A stretch of DNA of 64,000 bases from assembly GCA_964373665.1 (NCBI GenBank), contig CAYJVM010000002.1, positions 9,383 through 73,382 on the forward strand, written 5' to 3'. Within the stretch, counting starts at the first letter, position 1; each line of letters starts with the position of its first letter. Below, one piece after another: positions 44,650 to 52,138 of the stretch. The stretch comes from JACOWB01 sp964373665 (lineage in GTDB: Archaea; Aenigmatarchaeota; Aenigmatarchaeia; CG10238-14; SCSR01). Both the position numbers and the translations under genes were made by a program. The notes under the pieces were generated by a model, which saw nothing but the letters and a program-made list of their open reading frames with translations, had not been told where the DNA came from and made no database searches.

Positions 44650-44674
44650 TAATTGCAAACTCGAATTAGATTTA

Positions 44675-44788
44675 ATGAGAAAGGGAGATGTGGACAGGTT
44701 CATTGTATGGTTCATAATTATGCTGATAATAGCTGTGATGGTCATATTGTCTGGCATAAAGCTATACCAGCAGTTCACTGGGAGATGA
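44675..44788 (+). CDS. Very small pilin-like membrane peptide
   Basis: 37 residues: M-R-K-G-D, then the helix VDRFIVWFIIMLIIAVMVIL and a tail SGIKLYQQFTGR. The start ATG and the K-G junction match the other pilin-like proteins here, and it lies 25 nt after the platform gene and 4 nt before the next small ORF. It may be a structural subunit with no outer domain. Confidence 0.5.
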   Translation: MRKGDVDRFIVWFIIMLIIAVMVILSGIKLYQQFTGR

Positions 44789-44792
44789 GACG

Positions 44793-44978
44793 ATGAAGGG
44801 AGTTTTTGGCAAGGTGTTGACAATGGTGATTAGCTTGGTTCTTGCGGCATTGGCGCTGATTCTTATCTGGTACTTTAATGAAAAGCTGTTTGGCTATTTT
44901 GGCGCGCTATTGTTGGAGGGATTGAAGAGCTTCTTCTGCAGCATGTTGGGATTCGTAGGCAAACCCTTCGGATGCTGA
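44793..44978 (+). CDS. Small pilin-like membrane protein
   Basis: 61 residues: MKGVFGKV, a hydrophobic helix (LTMVISLVLAALALILIWYF), and a second amphipathic region with two Cys (FFCSMLGFVGKPFGC). A good ribosome site, GGGAGATGAG, precedes the ATG at 44793 and lies in the end of the upstream micro-ORF. Probably a minor subunit of the apparatus. Confidence 0.55.
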   Translation: MKGVFGKVLTMVISLVLAALALILIWYFNEKLFGYFGALLLEGLKSFFCSMLGFVGKPFGC

Positions 44979-45014
44979 ACCTATTTATCGTATCCTACTT
45001 AATTATTTCTATCC

Positions 45015-47162
45015 ATGTCTAAAGGAGCGATGACAGTAGAGGCGATAATGAGCATCTTTTTGATGATAGCCGTTCTTGTCGTAGGCGTTTCATTTCTGTT
45101 GCGTGCATTCAACATAGACTTGTTCGGTTTTCTCGGAGATTTGCTGGGCGGGGTGATTGGCGTGCCGGAGAAAGGATTGGTACTGTACATAAGACTGGAT
45201 CCTGACAGTGGTGCCAGGCTTGGAGGTGACGGCACAGCTGAAGTTCATGCATTTTCATTGATCGAGCAAGGAATCTTGAGGCAAAACAACTTCAAATTCA
45301 AGATCGAGAACGATTTATACTTTTGGCCAGATCCAAAATATGTTTCCGACGGACAATGCACTATTTTTCTCGTCGACGAAGGGGATGAACCTAACGACGA
45401 CAGAGGAAAGCTGGCGAAAGTGAAGTCTGGGACGCAAATAGATGATGAAAAATGTCCTGTTGGTACCAATTTGGCTAGTTGCTTATCAGATTCGAATGCT
45501 CAATACTCCTGCGGTTTTATGACTCAGGCGGATGTTGGTGAGTGCAAAGGTGTTAATTGTGTAAATTGTCCAGATGTCAACTGTCCAAGTATCCGCACAG
45601 GACAACGAGTTGCTTGTCAAGGTAATTCAAATATAGTATATTGTAAATACTCGCTAAGCGAAGTGCCAAATAAATGCATGGATAATACAAAAGTCCTAGA
45701 CGAAAAATTCTGCATAGAAGAGAAAGACAAGTGTGTATGGTATAAAGATTCATGCTCGGCTAATGGATGCTCGCTTGCGTACCCAAACTCGTACAGGGTG
45801 AAGTACGGAGTGTTCTGCGCGAATGACGGTCAGTGGTATTCATGCACGAAGAAGAACGATGGAAAAACCAGGGACGACCTTACCTGCACAAAGGAAGGCG
45901 ACAGCTATGTTTGGAAGGGCACGTTTAAGGCAAGGAAAGCAGATGCGGCACCGAAGGTGTATGTGGGTGCAATACCGAACGTAAGCAATAAAATCGAGCA
46001 GATAATAGGGAGGAACATAACGATAACCGCATATGCTGACGACAGCGAAGCTGGCAACGGCTTGACTAAATTGGAGTTATCAGGAACAGATACTTGCACC
46101 TATCCAGAGGTTCTTAATGATCCTCCTTTCCCTGATTCGAAGAGCAGGAACTGCGACAACAAGCTCTTCTGCGGCCGGGACTTTAAGATTAACTGCAATG
46201 ACGTGAGCAGACCTACAGTTTCTGTGATAGCTACATCGAACGCAAACCCGCCAAACAACAAAGCCACTAAAAATGTAGGCGTGGAATTCAAGAAAGAGCT
46301 GGTTTATGCCAGTTTCCCTGGCAGTGCAGTTAAGGATTCCAATATCTATCATAACACGTCCTCCTCAATTTTCATGACTTTAGACGTAAAAGTTGCAAAT
46401 GATGGCCAAACCAGATCCATAATTTACGGACCAGGAATAGAAACAAGTGACGGAAGCTTTATTGAGTTAGGCACATTTTCGGATGTCAGGCTGTCAAGCA
46501 CTGATGTGAATGGCGATGTGGTCTTGAGAATGGGTGCTGCCGGCTGGCATTCATTATACGAATTCCATAAAAAGGCATCTGGAATGGATCCCAATACCAA
46601 CCCAACTCTTGTTTTCTCGTACTCCTTGTCAAGAGGAGCAGATAGAGAAAATTTGCACCCAGTCGATGAAAAAGTATACAAACTAGGTTTTGATGCGTTG
46701 TGGGAATATTCACCAGATTACAAAGTTGATTGGATAGCTGATAGCGGCGTAACGCTGTCATTCCCAGACGTTAGTTCAGATCCAAACTCTGTCAAACATG
46801 GCAGAGTCTCAGTAAAGGCACAAAAGCCAGTGGCAGACGTAAAAGGTTTAACGTTTAAAAGAGTTGACCCATCTTATACTGGACCATTAAGAATATCAGA
46901 CGGTATTGTCTTGTCTTACAAAGGGGATGGTGGTCCGGGCAAAATCTTGATACATGATGTAAATGGCAAGAACAATTGCGTCGTACTACCGGACCGCGTC
47001 TCGGACTGCGGGATAGTTCTAACACCAAAACCCGATCAATTCAAATACGTCTATATTACCAGGCAGTATTTAATTGATCAAGGATTGAATCCAGATAGAA
47101 TAGACAGAATTGAATTCCAGTTTGGAACCACGCTGATTATTGATGGCTTCTATTACAGTTAG
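45015..47162 (+). CDS. Large secreted Cys-rich protein with pilin-like N-terminus
   Basis: 715 residues. The N-terminus MSKGAMTVEAIMSIFLMIAV resembles a prepilin signal with the conserved Glu at +5 after K-G-A, which is typical of type IV pilins. The rest is extracellular. A Cys-rich region (residues ~150-275) has repeated C-x2-C pairs such as NCVNCPDVNCPS. It is followed by beta-rich domains: RNITITAYADDSEAGNGL, likely Ig-like, and a C-terminal ~120-residue domain around GDGGPGKILIHDVNGKNNC. Several N-x-S/T sequons are present (NVS, NIT, NTS). It may be the tip or major surface subunit. IS200/IS605 insertion lies directly after its stop. Confidence 0.68.
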   Translation: MSKGAMTVEAIMSIFLMIAVLVVGVSFLLRAFNIDLFGFLGDLLGGVIGVPEKGLVLYIRLDPDSGARLGGDGTAEVHAFSLIEQGILRQNNFKFKIENDLYFWPDPKYVSDGQCTIFLVDEGDEPNDDRGKLAKVKSGTQIDDEKCPVGTNLASCLSDSNAQYSCGFMTQADVGECKGVNCVNCPDVNCPSIRTGQRVACQGNSNIVYCKYSLSEVPNKCMDNTKVLDEKFCIEEKDKCVWYKDSCSANGCSLAYPNSYRVKYGVFCANDGQWYSCTKKNDGKTRDDLTCTKEGDSYVWKGTFKARKADAAPKVYVGAIPNVSNKIEQIIGRNITITAYADDSEAGNGLTKLELSGTDTCTYPEVLNDPPFPDSKSRNCDNKLFCGRDFKINCNDVSRPTVSVIATSNANPPNNKATKNVGVEFKKELVYASFPGSAVKDSNIYHNTSSSIFMTLDVKVANDGQTRSIIYGPGIETSDGSFIELGTFSDVRLSSTDVNGDVVLRMGAAGWHSLYEFHKKASGMDPNTNPTLVFSYSLSRGADRENLHPVDEKVYKLGFDALWEYSPDYKVDWIADSGVTLSFPDVSSDPNSVKHGRVSVKAQKPVADVKGLTFKRVDPSYTGPLRISDGIVLSYKGDGGPGKILIHDVNGKNNCVVLPDRVSDCGIVLTPKPDQFKYVYITRQYLIDQGLNPDRIDRIEFQFGTTLIIDGFYYS

Positions 47163-47203
47163 TACAGTTTTCGGCAATGTCCTTTAACGAAAGCGAGCGG
47201 GAA

Positions 47204-47228
47204 ATCCCACACTCTTTAGAGGTGGGAT
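47204..47228 (+). repeat. IS left-end hairpin
   Basis: ATCCCAC at 47204-47210 pairs with GTGGGAT ending at 47228; inside it CTC pairs with GAG around a TTTA loop. Subterminal hairpins of this kind are recognised by Y1 transposases. A larger repeat, GCGAGC (47193-47198 and 47232-47237), brackets it. Confidence 0.65.
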
Positions 47229-47251
47229 GAGAGCGAGCACAAGAAACGATA

Positions 47252-47262
47252 GGTATATATAG
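47252..47262 (+). promoter_or_regulatory. TATA box of tnpA
   Basis: GGTATATATAG is centred about 27 nt before the tnpA ATG, giving a leaderless transposase mRNA. Confidence 0.5.
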
Positions 47263-47283
47263 ATAGCGTTCATATAATGTAAT

Positions 47284-47682
47284 ATGCCAAAGGGTTATAT
47301 AGCATCTGAGACATCGGTGCACTTCATGAATTATCATTTCGTGTGGTGTCCGAAGTATCGCAGGAAGATACTTGTCAGGGATGTCAAAAAGAGGTTGGAG
47401 AAATTGATACAGCAGAAGACAAAGGAACTGAATGGCGAAGTCCTATCTCTTGCGATAGGAGACGACCATGTTCATCTGTTCGTCAGGACTACTCCGACAA
47501 TAGCTCCAAATTCCTTTATAGGAAAAGTAAAAGGGTTCACGTCAAGAATACTGAGACAAGAGTTTCCGACTGTGAAATCAAGACTTCCGACGCTTTGGAC
47601 TCGCTCATATTTCGTTTCAACGCATGGGCATATTTCGGATGCAATGATAAAGAAGTACATTGACGAACAAAAGGGAATGTAG
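47284..47682 (+). CDS. tnpA: IS200/IS605 Y1 (HUH) transposase TnpA
   Basis: 132 residues, full length for the family. Hallmarks are HFVWCPKYRRKIL, the HUH metal site GDDHVHLFV at about residue 60, and the catalytic Tyr in MIKKYIDEQ near the C-terminus, after RSYFVSTHG. It cuts and rejoins single-stranded DNA at the hairpin ends. All catalytic residues are present. The stop is directly followed by the tnpB ATG. Confidence 0.95.
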   Translation: MPKGYIASETSVHFMNYHFVWCPKYRRKILVRDVKKRLEKLIQQKTKELNGEVLSLAIGDDHVHLFVRTTPTIAPNSFIGKVKGFTSRILRQEFPTVKSRLPTLWTRSYFVSTHGHISDAMIKKYIDEQKGM

Positions 47683-48819
47683 ATGAGAAATTATAGGTTC
47701 AGAATCTATCCATCGAAGATGCAAGAGAAGGAAATGCAGAAGCACCTATGGATAGAGAAGAATCTATGGAACATGCTTCTTGAAGTCAACGGAAAAACAT
47801 ACGACGAAACAAAGAAGTTTCTGACAAGGAATGAGATGCAGGTATTGGTCAAAAATTCAGGATTATTCTCTCAGACAGCACAAACTCTTTCTCATCGGTT
47901 GCAGAAAGCGTTATGGAGAATGGTCAAACTTCGAAAGCAGGGAAAGAAGTGTGGCTACCCAAGATTCAAGAGCATAGATAGAATAAAGAGTCTGAATTAT
48001 CCGCAAGCGGGATTTAAGCTCGATAAAAAACTGAAGGTCACTCCATTCGGCGAAATCAGCATAAAGAAACACCGAGACATCGAAGGCAGGATAAAAACTC
48101 TCACTTTGAAACGAGAATCTTCAGGCAAATGGTTCGCTACTTTCTGTGCTGAAATCGAACCTCATATGCCAAAGATAAATCATGGAGAGAAAGTTGGTAT
48201 CGACCTCGGACTTGCAAAATTCGCCATCCTTTCAAACAAGGAAGTCATAAAGAATCCGAGGCATCTGAAAAAATACGAGAAGAAGCTTGCATTATTGCAA
48301 CAGAGATTATCAAAAAAGAAGAAAGGAAGCAAGAATAGGAAAAGAGCCAAGCATAAAGTCGCCTTACTATACGAGAAAGTTGCCAATACACGGACTGACT
48401 TCCTTCACAAGACTTCAACGAGACTCGTCAATAGTTATTCCCTTATAGCGCTTGAGAAGCTTGCGTCTCAGGAGATGTCACAACAAAACTACGGCAAGCA
48501 AATCAATGATGCTGGATGGAATATGTTTTCGAATATGGTTAGCTACAAAGCTGAAAATGCTGGTTGTCGAATCGTATTTGTGAATCCGCATAACACTACA
48601 CAGGAATGTAGCAACTGCCATGAGATTGTGAAGAAAGGACTGCAAGACAGGATACACGACTGTCCCAACTGCAATCTGGTAATGGACAGGGATTTGAACG
48701 CTGCAAAGAATATACTCATAAGAGCTACCGCAGGACTTGCGGGAAGTCAAGCTTCTGGAGATGGAGATTCATTGCCATCTTTGAAGGAAGAAGTCCACAT
48801 CCTTCAGGGGTGGGAGTAG
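47683..48819 (+). CDS. tnpB: TnpB RNA-guided nuclease of IS200/IS605 (OrfB)
   Basis: 378 residues. The RuvC-like sites are intact: D in GIDLGLAKFA (~172), E in IALEKLA (~256) and D in MDRDLNAAKN (~335). A zinc finger C-x2-C...C-x2-C (ECSNCHE...CPNCNLV) lies at 309-330. TnpB proteins are guided by an omega RNA encoded at the element's 3' end, whose last bases come from flanking DNA. The CDS runs into the right-end hairpin, so the omega RNA scaffold would overlap the 3' part of this gene. Confidence 0.94.
   Translation: MRNYRFRIYPSKMQEKEMQKHLWIEKNLWNMLLEVNGKTYDETKKFLTRNEMQVLVKNSGLFSQTAQTLSHRLQKALWRMVKLRKQGKKCGYPRFKSIDRIKSLNYPQAGFKLDKKLKVTPFGEISIKKHRDIEGRIKTLTLKRESSGKWFATFCAEIEPHMPKINHGEKVGIDLGLAKFAILSNKEVIKNPRHLKKYEKKLALLQQRLSKKKKGSKNRKRAKHKVALLYEKVANTRTDFLHKTSTRLVNSYSLIALEKLASQEMSQQNYGKQINDAGWNMFSNMVSYKAENAGCRIVFVNPHNTTQECSNCHEIVKKGLQDRIHDCPNCNLVMDRDLNAAKNILIRATAGLAGSQASGDGDSLPSLKEEVHILQGWE
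48794..48815 (+). repeat. IS right-end hairpin
   Basis: TCCAC (48794-48798) pairs with GTGGGA (48810-48815), with CC/GG inside and a TTCA loop. It is similar in stem sequence to the left-end hairpin and overlaps the last codons of tnpB. Confidence 0.6.
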
Positions 48820-48871
48820 GTCACCAAAATACTTAAATACAGTCCAAACGAAATAGTAATCTAGTGAATCC

Positions 48872-49204
48872 ATGAAAAAAGGCATTGCAGTTCCTTACAT
48901 CATAGCCATTCTTTTAGGTGTCGCTGTTATAGGCCTTATTGGTTATTGGCTGTTTCTTTCCGGGAAGGGAATAGGTACAGGAGCCAAAGAGACCGAGTGC
49001 AATTCTGAATTGAACATTTACTGCAGCGATTGGTTGAGAACTGGATCGGAACCATCTAGATGGGACGGGACATGTAACGCTGTTCTAAGGCCAGCAGTTA
49101 CGACAAAACCAGACATAAATTACTGCAAGAATAAAGGGTATAATATACCAGTCGCAGCCAGTGGTCCAGGAGGCGGTGGGGGCGGAGGAACATCACCGGG
49201 ATAA
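48872..49204 (+). CDS. Small pilin-like protein 2
   Basis: 110 residues. The N-terminus MKKGIAVPYIIAILLGVAVI (then GLIGYW) is nearly the same as that of 42283-42654. Four Cys follow in the outer domain (ECNSELNIYCSDW; C near residues 68 and 90), and the C-terminus is a poly-glycine tail (GPGGGGGGGTSPG) of likely structural use. It is the first gene after the IS element. Confidence 0.65.
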   Translation: MKKGIAVPYIIAILLGVAVIGLIGYWLFLSGKGIGTGAKETECNSELNIYCSDWLRTGSEPSRWDGTCNAVLRPAVTTKPDINYCKNKGYNIPVAASGPGGGGGGGTSPG

Positions 49205-49262
49205 GCACAATAATAAAATACAAATATTTATTTGTTAAATTCAAAATCCATAATAGATCTTA

Positions 49263-50729
49263 ATGAGAACAAGTGTATTTTTTATTCTGTCATTGGTTTT
49301 AATTATTTCTTCCTTATATATCTTCATATACGCTACAACGGCTCAAACTAGTGCAAGTGTTATCTGGGCAGTAACTCCGGTAAATGTCAAGCCTCCAGAT
49401 AAAATTACAGTTTACGTTCAAACTGTTAGTTCGGATATAACAAATGTTAAGGTATGGATAGTAGGTTCCAAAGGCGCTTCTGTACCTCAGGAAGGCTGGA
49501 GTTTGTTGACCGAGAAAGCCTCCACCCCCATTACAGTCGAAATTTCTCCCGATAAATACACCGACTTTCCCCGCGTATATGTTGCTCTTGAACTTTATGA
49601 AGGTAACCAACTTGTAGCCACAGGCAACCCCAATTCAGTCGGCTACAATCCCAGTCTGATTAAAGAAGTTTTGGTTAACGCAGATGTATCAACAGTCGGC
49701 GTTGTTTGGAGCATGTCCCACCAAATCACGTCTTCACCTCAGTTCATCCAAGTCAATGTGGATTCGATCAGTGGCGATTTTGACGAGGTCAGAGTTTGGG
49801 CCGCAGGATCTACTGGCACAGATGCACCGCAAAGTGGCTGGACAAGATGGGCGAGTTGGCATTACCATACCTTGTCGCCTTCGATAAAAATTCCGACAAG
49901 AGAGTATATCGGCAGTTCTTACGTGTACATCGTCCTTGATCTGGTCAAGGACGGCAAGGTGATAGTATCAGGATATCCCTATGTCGGGCATTATAACCCA
50001 GAACTGCGTAAAGAAGTGTCTGTTAGCTTGTCGAGACCTTCCATTCAGATCTCTTACAGAGATAGGGCGACTTCTGAAGAAAACATAACCGGCACAATAT
50101 ATGCTACAGCTGGAAACTTCGACGAAATCCGCATTTATGCAGCAGGTTCAAATGGTGATATGCCGATAGTAGGATGGACAAGATGGTATACAAAGACACC
50201 CACATCTGTGCCTTTCAACTATTCAATTCCTGCAAAAGACTACAGGACATTTTCACGCGTATACCTCGTTTTCGATCTGGTCAAGGACGGCAAGGTGATA
50301 GCATCAGGATACAAATATTCTTCAGCATATAAAGCAGACCTCCAGGTACCAGTTGCTATTGGTACACAACCGCTCCCAGCTTCTCCATTCAATGCTACTT
50401 GGAGCGTCGCACCGACATCTGTAAGCATCCCTAACGAACTCGAGGTTAAAGTGGATTCTTCTACTGGCAATCCCGATAGAATACATGTTTGGTCAGCTGG
50501 CTCCAAAGATCAGAATTCTTGGCCGATAGTAGGATGGACAAGATGGACAAAAGACATAGCAACACCCACACCCTTCACAGTAAAAATAAAGAGTGATGAT
50601 TATTCAGACTCTTCTATTGTATTCGTTGTTCTGGAACTGACGAAAGGCGGCAACTTAGTAGCAACCGGAAATGCTAATGCCCCCAGCTATGATTCTAAGC
50701 TCCGTCGAGACATACAAATAACAAAATAA
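49263..50729 (+). CDS. Secreted protein with four tandem beta-domain repeats
   Basis: 488 residues: signal peptide or anchor (FFILSLVLIISSLYIFIYAT), then four repeats of about 110-120 residues, each with V-x-S-x2-G-x-x-D-x-I-x-V-W/Y-A-x-G-S and a G-W-T-R-W block, then V-Y-x-V-x-x-L. Boundaries are roughly 30-138, 140-255, 257-368 and 372-488. The fold is probably Ig-like. Two segments are almost identical at DNA level between repeats (49938-49964 with 50277-50303; 50162-50186 with 50522-50546), pointing to recent duplication or gene conversion. Likely a surface or adhesive protein of the apparatus. Confidence 0.65.
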   Translation: MRTSVFFILSLVLIISSLYIFIYATTAQTSASVIWAVTPVNVKPPDKITVYVQTVSSDITNVKVWIVGSKGASVPQEGWSLLTEKASTPITVEISPDKYTDFPRVYVALELYEGNQLVATGNPNSVGYNPSLIKEVLVNADVSTVGVVWSMSHQITSSPQFIQVNVDSISGDFDEVRVWAAGSTGTDAPQSGWTRWASWHYHTLSPSIKIPTREYIGSSYVYIVLDLVKDGKVIVSGYPYVGHYNPELRKEVSVSLSRPSIQISYRDRATSEENITGTIYATAGNFDEIRIYAAGSNGDMPIVGWTRWYTKTPTSVPFNYSIPAKDYRTFSRVYLVFDLVKDGKVIASGYKYSSAYKADLQVPVAIGTQPLPASPFNATWSVAPTSVSIPNELEVKVDSSTGNPDRIHVWSAGSKDQNSWPIVGWTRWTKDIATPTPFTVKIKSDDYSDSSIVFVVLELTKGGNLVATGNANAPSYDSKLRRDIQITK

Positions 50730-50786
50730 TAGCATAAAGACATTTTGTTATGGAAAAATAGAAAATGATACAAAACAATTAATAAT

Positions 50787-50846
50787 GTGTCCAAAGCAGT
50801 CGCCGTCCAGGCAGTCTTCATGTTGATATATTTATATATCAGATGA
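50787..50846 (+). pseudogene. Truncated 5' end of a pilin-like gene
   Basis: GTG at 50787 opens a frame reading M-S-K-A-V-A-V-Q-A-V-F-M, identical from residue 3 to the intact pilin-like protein at 51815, then diverging (L-I-Y-L-Y-I-R, stop at 50846). It is one copy of the 32-bp direct repeat that flanks the MNT-HEPN module. It appears to be the original gene start, cut off when the module inserted. Confidence 0.7.
50791..50822 (+). repeat. 32-bp direct repeat, left copy, flanking MNT-HEPN module 1
   Basis: The sequence from CCAAAGCAG to TCTTCATG here is identical to 51819-51850, the start of the pilin-like gene. The two copies bracket the HTH-MNT and HEPN genes exactly, like a very long target duplication or attachment-site pair. 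Confidence 0.85.
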
Positions 50847-50860
50847 TATAATTTTATATC
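50825..50860 (+). promoter_or_regulatory. Tandem palindromic operator and TATA box of module 1
   Basis: Two palindromes, GATATATTTATATATC (50825-50840, perfect) and GATATAATTTTATATC (50845-50860, arms perfect), lie 20 bp apart, two DNA turns. The first contains the probable TATA box, centred about 26 nt before the ATG at 50863; the second abuts the start codon. This is the layout expected for autorepression by the encoded HTH protein. Confidence 0.6.
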
Positions 50861-50862
50861 AT

Positions 50863-51390
50863 ATGTTACAAGATTACAACGTATATAGGATACTAAGACT
50901 CTTCTTTGATTCCCCGACAAAACATTTTCAACTTCGGGAAATAAGCAGAATAACTAAAATTGGTTTACCAAGTGTGCGGAACCACGTCAAGAGGCTCGAA
51001 AGGCTTGGATTTGTGAAAAAAAAGAAAACATCCGTATACACATCTTTTGTTTCAAATAGGGACGATGAAAAATTCCTTACTTATAAGAGAAGTGATACTC
51101 TAATTAGGCTCCATGAAACAGGTCTTGTTTCTTATTTGGCGGAGAAATCACTCCCTGATACAATAGTACTCTTTGGTTCATGCTCAAGAGGAGAAGATAT
51201 CGAAACAAGCGACATAGATTTGTTCATTCAAGGACCAGAAGAAAAAATAGACTTGGGTCGGTTTGAAAGCAAATTGAAAAGAAAAATAAATTTGCTATTT
51301 GAAAACGACATAAAAGATATCTCAAACGAGCTAATGAACAACATAATAAACGGAATCGTAATTTACGGTTATCTGAAGGTTTTGAAATGA
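50863..51390 (+). CDS. HTH-fused MNT nucleotidyltransferase (antitoxin-type)
   Basis: 175 residues. A winged-helix domain (FQLREISRITKIGLPSVRNH, residues ~25-45) precedes a minimal nucleotidyltransferase domain with the G-S-x(n)-D-x-D site LFGSCSRGEDIETSDIDLFI near residue 105. In MNT-HEPN systems the MNT protein neutralises the HEPN toxin by adding AMP units or by binding, and the HTH probably represses the operon through the palindromes at 50825-50860. The stop overlaps the HEPN ATG by 4 bp. Confidence 0.85.
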   Translation: MLQDYNVYRILRLFFDSPTKHFQLREISRITKIGLPSVRNHVKRLERLGFVKKKKTSVYTSFVSNRDDEKFLTYKRSDTLIRLHETGLVSYLAEKSLPDTIVLFGSCSRGEDIETSDIDLFIQGPEEKIDLGRFESKLKRKINLLFENDIKDISNELMNNIINGIVIYGYLKVLK

Positions 51391-51812
51391 AAGAGTGGGA
51401 AGAGGTTGAAGCTGAAGTCTGGAAAACAACTCCAGATAAAGAAATGACTCGCTCTATACTAAAGATGGCAGACGTAAGATTACGTGCTATAGAATCCTTA
51501 AATAAAAAAGAATTCATGTCAATAATAGTAGAAAACTATTACGAGGTCATTAAAGAATTGATAACTGCCTTAATGTCTGCAGATGGCCTCAAAACGCTTA
51601 GGCACGAAGTCTTAATAGTATATTTGAAAAAGTTTCACAAAAGTTTCGACAGAGGCGAATTATTCATTATCGATCAATTAAGGCAGACAAGAAATAAAAT
51701 CGTGTATAAAGGATTTTTCGTGCAGGAAGCTTATTTGGAAAGAAATGAAAATAAGTTAAGGATGATAATAGAAAAACCACGAAAAATAATAACGCAAAAG
51801 CTCGGTTATTAA
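51387..51812 (+). CDS. HEPN-like protein of module 1 (putative toxin)
   Basis: 141 residues, all helical. The position just after the MNT gene and the motif QTRNKIVYKGFF near the C-terminus match HEPN RNases, whose catalytic motif is R-x4-6-H. Here the expected His is Tyr (R-N-K-I-V-Y), so nuclease activity may be altered or lost. The N-terminal part (DVRLRAIESLNKKEFMSIIV) is typical of the family's first helix. Translation is coupled to the MNT gene. The stop lies 2 nt before the start of the pilin-like gene at 51815. Confidence 0.72.
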   Translation: MKEWEEVEAEVWKTTPDKEMTRSILKMADVRLRAIESLNKKEFMSIIVENYYEVIKELITALMSADGLKTLRHEVLIVYLKKFHKSFDRGELFIIDQLRQTRNKIVYKGFFVQEAYLERNENKLRMIIEKPRKIITQKLGY

Positions 51813-51814
51813 TT

Positions 51815-52114
51815 ATGCCCAAAGCAGTCGCCGTCCAGGCAGTCTTCATGATTGGAGTAATCGCTATAACATTGTTCTTTATAGTCGCCATATTCGCCCA
51901 ATGGATCGACATAACAAAATGGGGAGCCAATGAGGCCGCCTGCACAGCCAAAAAAACCAGCTACTGCAGCAACTGGATAGTTAGAAGCCAATGCACTAAA
52001 TGGGAAGTGGAATGTGGAACAGTCCCGTCCAGAGAGCAGTGCTGCACAGAAGTTCTCCGCAGAAACTCGGACGACCCTTTATGTGTGAAAGCACCCACAT
52101 GCCCAAGTTCTTAA
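51815..52114 (+). CDS. Small pilin-like protein 3
   Basis: 99 residues: MPKAVAVQAVFM, a hydrophobic helix (IGVIAITLFFIVAIFAQW), then a Cys-rich outer domain with nine Cys (ACTAKKTSYCSNW matches the E/A-C-x7-C-x2-W pattern of the paralogue at 48872). Its first 12 codons are duplicated upstream at 50787. Its original promoter is probably now separated from it by module 1, so expression may depend on read-through from the module. Confidence 0.68.
   Translation: MPKAVAVQAVFMIGVIAITLFFIVAIFAQWIDITKWGANEAACTAKKTSYCSNWIVRSQCTKWEVECGTVPSREQCCTEVLRRNSDDPLCVKAPTCPSS
51819..51850 (+). repeat. 32-bp direct repeat, right copy
   Basis: Identical to 50791-50822. It covers codons 2-12 of the intact pilin-like gene. 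Confidence 0.85.
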
Positions 52115-52138
52115 TAATTTGAAAAATGAATAAGATTT

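Larger units (their letters stand above)
47190..48822 (+). mobile_element. IS200/IS605-family insertion sequence (tnpA + tnpB)
   Basis: A complete-looking element of about 1.6 kb: a left-end hairpin (47204-47228), tnpA and tnpB in the same orientation, and a right-end hairpin (48794-48815). The outer limits are approximate because this family moves as single strand and leaves no target duplication. It lies between two genes of the pilin-like operon and separates the large secreted protein from the next pilin-like gene, which has its own TATA-like box at 48831-48840. Confidence 0.88.

Noticed and set aside
47163..47283. Independent small gene upstream of tnpA
   Set aside because: The frames here are short and the sequence is explained by the IS left end, its hairpin and the tnpA promoter.
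49263..50729. Bacterial S-layer or cellulosome homology of the repeat protein
   Set aside because: The repeats have a general Ig-like look but no dockerin, cohesin or SLH motif, so no function was assigned.
50791..51850. CRISPR-like interpretation of the 32-bp repeat
   Set aside because: There are only two copies, about 1 kb apart, with genes between. There are no spacers and no cas genes.
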